Below, one piece after another: positions 58,154 through 64,000 of a stretch of DNA of 64,000 nucleotides. Positions within the stretch are counted from its first letter, which is position 1. Every line of letters starts with the position of its first letter. Origin of the DNA: Pelecanus crispus (Eukaryota; Chordata; Aves; Pelecaniformes; Pelecanidae). Position numbers and translations under genes: made by a program. Below the pieces are notes generated by a model. That model saw nothing but the letters and a program-made list of their open reading frames with translations, did no database searches and had not been told where the DNA came from. The stretch is taken from the NCBI RefSeq assembly GCF_030463565.1, contig NC_134649.1, positions 39,829,044-39,893,043 on the forward strand, given 5' to 3'.

Positions 58154-61100
58154 GTAAGAATCAGAGCAACAGGCATTGAAAACACAGTAGAGATCCTATC
58201 TGATATTTTGTTAAGCTAATTGCCTATACCTAAAAGCAAGGTCTAATAAAAATTGCCAAATTGAACTCTCGGTCAGATTAGACAACAACATCAACAACAA
58301 CAATAGCTTCCAAAGGATTTAATGGAAACAAATTCCCATTCCAGGTATCTGCTGACATTTTAAAAAATCCAGCCTCTTTTATAGCATTCATGAAAGTAAC
58401 ATGAACAATTCAGCCAGAGAAGAGCTCCCGTTTTGTTGTGGAAACAGTCTCTGCAGTACCCTTGAAAATTCATCCTGAGGCAAGTTTGAGATAATTCATG
58501 CTTTTGCCCTTACAAAAATATCTTCATGTTTGGAGAAAACAGCTGTGATGCTGGTGGAGAACAGCAGAAATAAGTCCTGGATTCCAGTCTGTTTCTTACT
58601 GGGAGAACTGGGAGCTTAGTCTCCCAGCAGAGGAGTGAAATTCAGGCAGCAACATTTGCAAACTTGCCAAGAGCTCCGGGGTGGCATGACTTCAGCTTGA
58701 GGGGAAAATCTGAGTTTAAGCCAGGTGGAATGGGCACGTGGCAGAGTCCGCTGCTCCAGCTGGAGATGGTGTCTGTGCCCTGAGCTCCAGCAGGCCAGTG
58801 GATGTGCATCCATAAACACCATACCCCCCCTCCACATGGCTTCATAGGACCTCCGGCAGAATTGGACGGAAAAGCTCCCAGGGGTCCACCACACCCTCCA
58901 CTGTGTGGCTCTGCTCAGTGAATTTGTTCAGCTCTGTCATCAGGCAATCCCAGGGCCTCGCTGCTCCGGATGACGCCCAGTTGCTGCTACAACCCAGCCT
59001 GGCCATGCAGCTCCTCCACCAGCTCCCCCAGCCACACAGCTGATGTCCCCCCGTCCGGCACTCACTGCAGGGCAACATGGATGAAGGGTGTCAGTGAGCA
59101 CTGAGGGCATCCCAAGCCTGCTGTGGCTGCTCCACAGGTCGCTGGGATGTGCTTCCCAAGAAAATGCGGGAGCCTGGGGACAAGTTTTCACACTTCCCTC
59201 CATGAACTTAATGAGCCTGACAGGCAAATATGAAGGAGTGAAAATAAGAAAACTTCAGGTCTTTGGCTGACACAGAGAGTAAGAGAAAATTGCACAGTGC
59301 TACAGGCATCCTCTGACCAACCATGTACAAAATATTAACTGTTTGTAGCCCATTTAACAATCAGCAAATGATAAGATGGAGCATGGATACAGATCAGAGG
59401 TGACTAGCACTGGCCAAAGAGATTTAGAGGTGCAAAGCTGGATTTCTAGTGCTTCATGCTGAGCCCATTCCCCCACCCCCCTGCTTCTTCACATCCTCCT
59501 GTGTAGAGGAAACCAAGCGGGATTGCTCTGGCTGGGAGAGACAGGTAGCAGCTGCTCCCTGCAAGGATGCAACACCAGGTTGGGCAGGGTAAGGCTACCC
59601 GGCCATACACTGGACCCATCCAGTGCTTCACTTTCTTGATTCATGGGACCAGCAGTGGCTACCTGGCAGCGAAAACATGCCCGTTACAGGGCAGTCCTAG
59701 CTGAATGCATAGTCCAGACTGGAAGGATTCTGATGTGATCTCCTGTGTCAGGGGTCTCTCGGGGAGGCAAAGACCCCCGTCATTACTGGTTCGCGTTGTG
59801 TTTGACATAATAGCTGCAGGGCCCAGTGGGGCAAAGGGGCTCCTGTGCACCCCACAAACCTGAGCCTGAGGTAACTGAAGGAGTCCTGGGCAGCTTGAGG
59901 GAGGCCTTACAAGCTCATGTTGTGTATTGCTTTATGTTAATGCAGCCTTGTGATTACATGCTACTTTGCTTAGATGGGCATTTTAAATAAACTGTTAGCA
60001 AACTTCATTAACCACACATGAAGGGAAGATCAGATGTCATTTTGTTAAGGAACAGTAAATAACTCACAATTTTCAGAGAGAGAACTATTTCTAAAACCAG
60101 TAAGTAGCCAAATACAAAGTGGTGGTTGCTCCTGAATCCTGGGTTGTGTCCATCAGTCCTGTCAACTCTCCTTATTTCTGGCTGGGCTTATACAGAGGAG
60201 AGACTCAATGGTGATATGCAGGGCCTACAAGATGAAGGCTGGGAATGCAACATGCATGTATGTGCATTGGCCAGGCAGGGTGAGGCTGCCAGCGCATGGG
60301 ATTTTGGTCATTTCTTTTCTCCTTAGCATTTGTGTTTGCTTGCTCTGGAGCTGTGTGGCTCCCAGGCTCTGTCCCTCGCTGCTAGCCCCTTCTCCCGCAG
60401 GCCCTACAATGAAGATTTGAAAAAGGTCAGAGAAGAAATCCCCCTCAGTCCAGCTTCTCTTCTTCCTAAACGGGTCACTCTTTCAGGAGGTGGGGAGGAA
60501 ACGCCTTGTAAAAATACCATTGTCAAGGCTGCTTCTAAACAACACAGCAGATACGCACGCTGTCAGCATATAGGGACAGGCAAGAAAACTCCTTAAAATT
60601 CTGCCTTTCCTCATAACAACACCAAGTGAGTCACCCTGGCCTCCAGGTGACAGGAGCTCATTGCCCAGGAAGCACCCAGGTAAACTTTCCAAAACCTGCA
60701 TCTGCCAAGGTTGGGAGATAAGATTCAGGTATCCCAAAAGAGAAGTGCAGGGATGCCGCAGTGAATATTGCTGAATTTATTTTAGGCAGCAGAGATTCTG
60801 GCTGAAAGATCACTTGAGAGTATGCCAAGGGCCCAGAAAAGGTAACTGCTTAGGGAGGCTCAAGGTCACCCAAGCTCAAGTCACTGCAAGCTGCTGGCCT
60901 CTCCTCAGTGACATTGCTGCCCTACGGAGCGACGTGCTGCCATGGAGGTGAAGGCAGAGGCATCCCCTTCGGAGCATGCAGGCAATGCTCCAAGCGTTTG
61001 TGCCCAGGCTGTGCCAGAGGACAGCGGGCATGGACCTGCCGGGAGCTGTCTGACCCACCGTGAGTGGGTAGCACCGTGGATGCTGCTACGTCGCTCTGCC

Positions 61101-64000
61101 AGTTAAAAGCGGAGCTCCCAAAGCCGGCTCTGCCTCCCCTGCCACCAGATGCAAGCAATTCGTTTTGCATTTGGACTGGTAGTCCGGAAAACCGAAGCGC
61201 TGTGTTTTTAAGTTTATATTACATGTTTGCTTTCCAGTTTTGTTAATTAAAATCATGTAACTGGATGAGCAGTTACTGGATGGCTTGCAGGGTTTATTTG
61301 AAATTTTCTATTTTTTCTGGACGTTCAAGCATTTGATGCTCTTTCCCTCTCTGCTTGCAGTGCATTAATTCACCTAGCTAGAAACTCGATCTGTCTGAAC
61401 TGGTAAAAGCATGCATTTGGGAATGGTTTTGTTTCTTACAGTCTTTTCTCTTAGTGTTTGCCTACACCTGCCAATGTAATTTGTCAGAATAAACTAGGTA
61501 TTTTAAAATCATTTTTATACACTCTTCATAAGTGTTTCACCATCACTTTGAGAGGGAAGGGAGCAGAGGGACCCATAAGCAAATAAAAAGAAATCTAAGC
61601 ATGTATGAATTCACTCGAGTGATCGCTCTTCTTCCTCTTCGGTGAGTTTAATCCATTGGCTTGTCTGGATCAGTCATATAAGTTGAGAGGGCTAGACTGC
61701 ATCAGTGAGCTCACCACCATAAATTTCTGGACTGTTTTCCACTGCGATGCCCACTGTCACCTGGGATGTGGTCAGGCCAAGCCTGCCCAGCTCGGTGACC
61801 AGCTCCAAATGGAAATGGACGTGGTTCTGCATGGCAGCCTCAGACCCTGCTGACTTTTTATTGCTTTCAGAGTTGGTGTGCCACAACTTCCTCCCCATCT
61901 CCTAGCCTATGTCCTCCTATGGTTTCTCACCTTTCATATCGCCTTTGCACCACCCGTGCAACCATCTCGGCTCTGCAGGAGCTGTTCTGCTCATGAGGCC
62001 AAGGAAGTCTCTCTGCAGGCCACGCAGCAGCAGAATATTTAGCTGCAGCACCATGGGTATGTTATTAGCAGGGAAAGAGGCATGTTCAGAATGTGCATCT
62101 TCTCCAAGCACACCTTGTGCTACGGGTGTAGCACTAACAGAGGACTTACTCCACTGAGGCAATGTCACTTAAACTGCCCAGACTTGAAGCTTTACTTTCA
62201 GTACTGAAAATGTTAAGTGTGGACATGTGCAAGGACATGCCAATGTAAGCAGGATGTACTTTAGTCTGCAGACAAGGCTCTGAGTAGCTCAGTGAAGCAC
62301 ATACATGCTTCTTTCATGCAAGAGTATCACCTTAACTCAGCAGTGCCTTTCTATGCAAATCTCAAATTGTTCTGCATTGTGTCAAATAATGACTCCAGAA
62401 TTAGATCCAACAAGATGACATTTTTTTCTGCAGCAAGTACATTCAGAGACTTAGCCTTTTCAGGGCTTGTATCTTGGTTATTAATAGTATCATTTGCCTC
62501 CTTTTGGAAAATTGAATTCATGTGATAAAGAGGAACTTTATGTATCAAATTCTGATGCAGTAGTTCTGGTACGAGTGCTTTTGTAAAATACAGCAGTGGA
62601 AAATGCAGGTTATATGGTAGAAAATTATTTTCTTTTGTGTTTTTTTTGCAAATTTTGTATGATTGAGCCAGCAAAGAACAATGCCAACATTAAAAAAAAA
62701 ATCCATTACCTGTTGATCTTGTCCCATTTTTGGCAAATTTAGGCAGGCATCGGAAGATTTGGTAAGAAATGTTATGTAATAGTTCAGGCAAAAAATAATT
62801 AAAAGAGGTAAGTTACCATATATCTAGTACTAGGTAAGCAGATTAAAAAGAAAAAAAAAACTGGGAAGTGCAATAACTGGATTTACTAATGCCACATAAA
62901 ATAAGAAAATGAGCGCAAGTTTTGCACAGGGCAAGTGCTGCAGAATTTTCCTTGGGGAACAATCCTCTATGGGCAAAGCGTGGTTGAACAGAAAAAACAA
63001 ATCTTTTTTGTCTTTAATTGTTGTGATTGTGTTTAAAAGTTACAAGATGTCAATTTTAGCATGTGGAATGCAATTGTGAAAGAAAATGGGTTTCCTGAAT
63101 TTTCGGTGATTGACTAAAATCCACACACATACTGGTTATTTTAATTTAAGGAAAAAGGATTTTGTTTCTTTATCCTGTTACATAACACTGGATCTATTCT
63201 CCCTTGAACACACAAGTATGTTTATCATTAATCTTAAAGGGAAACAGTCGGCCTTCAAAATCGTTCTGAATTTTTATCTATTTTTTTTAAAGTTCGATCC
63301 CAAATGACTGGATATGAACTGAAGAGGAAAGCATGCTGTTTATTTTTTTAATTAGATTACTTTAACCTCATTTATGCATAGTTCTTTAACTGTTTTTCCC
63401 AACAGCAACAGTGAAGAAAAAAACATTGGTTTAGAAGTGACTTCAAAAATGCAAAACATACGGTTCATACAGCATCCAGCAGGAGACAGAGTACCTGTTA
63501 TTGGGTTTTAGCTCATTTTTATGAAACTGGCTGGCTTTCAGTTTGGAGACATTCTTTGGTAATACCTATATTTTTCATTCTATAGTGCATTCCTTTCAAG
63601 GACTTTAAATTGCTCAGGAGCTCTTGAAAATCCTGGTGAAAACCTTTGGATATATGAGAGTTTTTTACTTCCAGGTAGCTGACTGTCAATTAACTTGAGA
63701 CGCTTTACTCTTTCCAAAAGCCAGCGTGACCACTTTGGTTCGAGGCTGTTTGGTTCCTCTGGGTTTCCCCCTCACTTTAGGAAACAGCCCCTGTAAAGGA
63801 ACTGGCATTTCTAAACTCAACTGGTGTTCAGAAAGGACCCGCTCCAGCCTTTCAGTCTTGCTGAGTGCCTCAAGTTAATATGTAATTAGCTTGATGTAAG
63901 GAAAGGACCAGTAGAGGCAATCCCGTAACGGCCAGGCAGAATCAAATATAAGCAAAATAGGCCACCTGTAGCATTAAAATCAGAAAATTTAATGCCAATG
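58154..64000. other. Unannotated DNA, GC-richer patches then AT-rich end
   Basis: No gene was recognised. (ACA)n lies at 58282-58303. CpG is locally raised at 58960-59060 and 60920-61200 without reaching a convincing island. The segment 58620-59230 has several overlapping minus-strand frames up to 95 codons, none recognisable. From about 62500 to the end the DNA is AT-rich with A- and T-runs (for example 62692-62701). Confidence 0.5.

Noticed and set aside
58620..59230. Possible processed pseudogene on the minus strand, several overlapping frames
   Set aside because: No stretch could be tied to a known protein, no poly-A tail or target duplication was seen, and CR1-rich avian genomes rarely make retrogenes.
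1..64000. Endogenous retrovirus, LTR or other integrated viral sequence
   Set aside because: I found no gag, pol or env-like frame apart from CR1 ORF2, no primer binding site and no paired LTRs. Solo LTRs of families I do not know cannot be excluded.
1..64000. Microbial operons, CRISPR arrays or defence systems
   Set aside because: Coding density, repeat content and splice-type signals are those of vertebrate nuclear DNA; no regularly spaced direct repeats were seen.

Overview
This window looks like ordinary nuclear DNA from a bird, most likely a passerine. There are no prokaryotic features: no operons, no ribosome binding sites, no dense coding, no CRISPR. The bird call rests on CR1 retroposon pieces ending in the ATTCTATG octamer repeat, and on a SINE with a tRNA-Ile(AAT) head and a CR1 tail at about 57583-57720. 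That SINE architecture matches what I remember of the TguSINE1-type family of songbirds. Sparse recognisable repeats also fit an avian genome.

Layout. Nearly all of the window is unique-looking intergenic or intronic sequence. The longest uninterrupted frames are about 155 codons, several begin at TTG or GTG, and none outside the CR1 copy resembles a protein family I recognise. I support no complete protein-coding gene. The one protein match is the C-terminal end of CR1 ORF2 on the minus strand at 5404-5790. About 60 bp away lies a short CR1-tailed copy (5169-5276), and a near-identical twin sits at 34049-34156. Older repeats are scattered through the window: a 103-bp hAT-type miniature element with a degenerate 8-bp target duplication (3140-3242), MIR-like SINE remains (near 12975, 15870 and 45155), and several diverged amniote-wide repeats (near 20520, 22498, 29885, 38550, 41900, 44989, 46166 and 46663).

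Possible functional sequence. The best candidate is a CpG island at about 34885-35345 with a weaker CpG-rich shoulder to about 35910. A smaller CpG cluster (21640-21790) is followed by two CRE-like motifs. Two short segments bounded by good splice signals and open in at least one frame (30296-30456 and 58005-58153) are possible exons of an unidentified gene or lncRNA. A third (33431-33531) has a very strong acceptor but a weak donor.

I did not find a new multi-gene system. The most interesting item is the pair of short CR1-tailed copies that share a 16-bp non-CR1 head and the same abrupt boundary, which suggests a discrete short family rather than random 5' truncation. Family names for diverged repeats come from remembered consensus phrases, not from a search.
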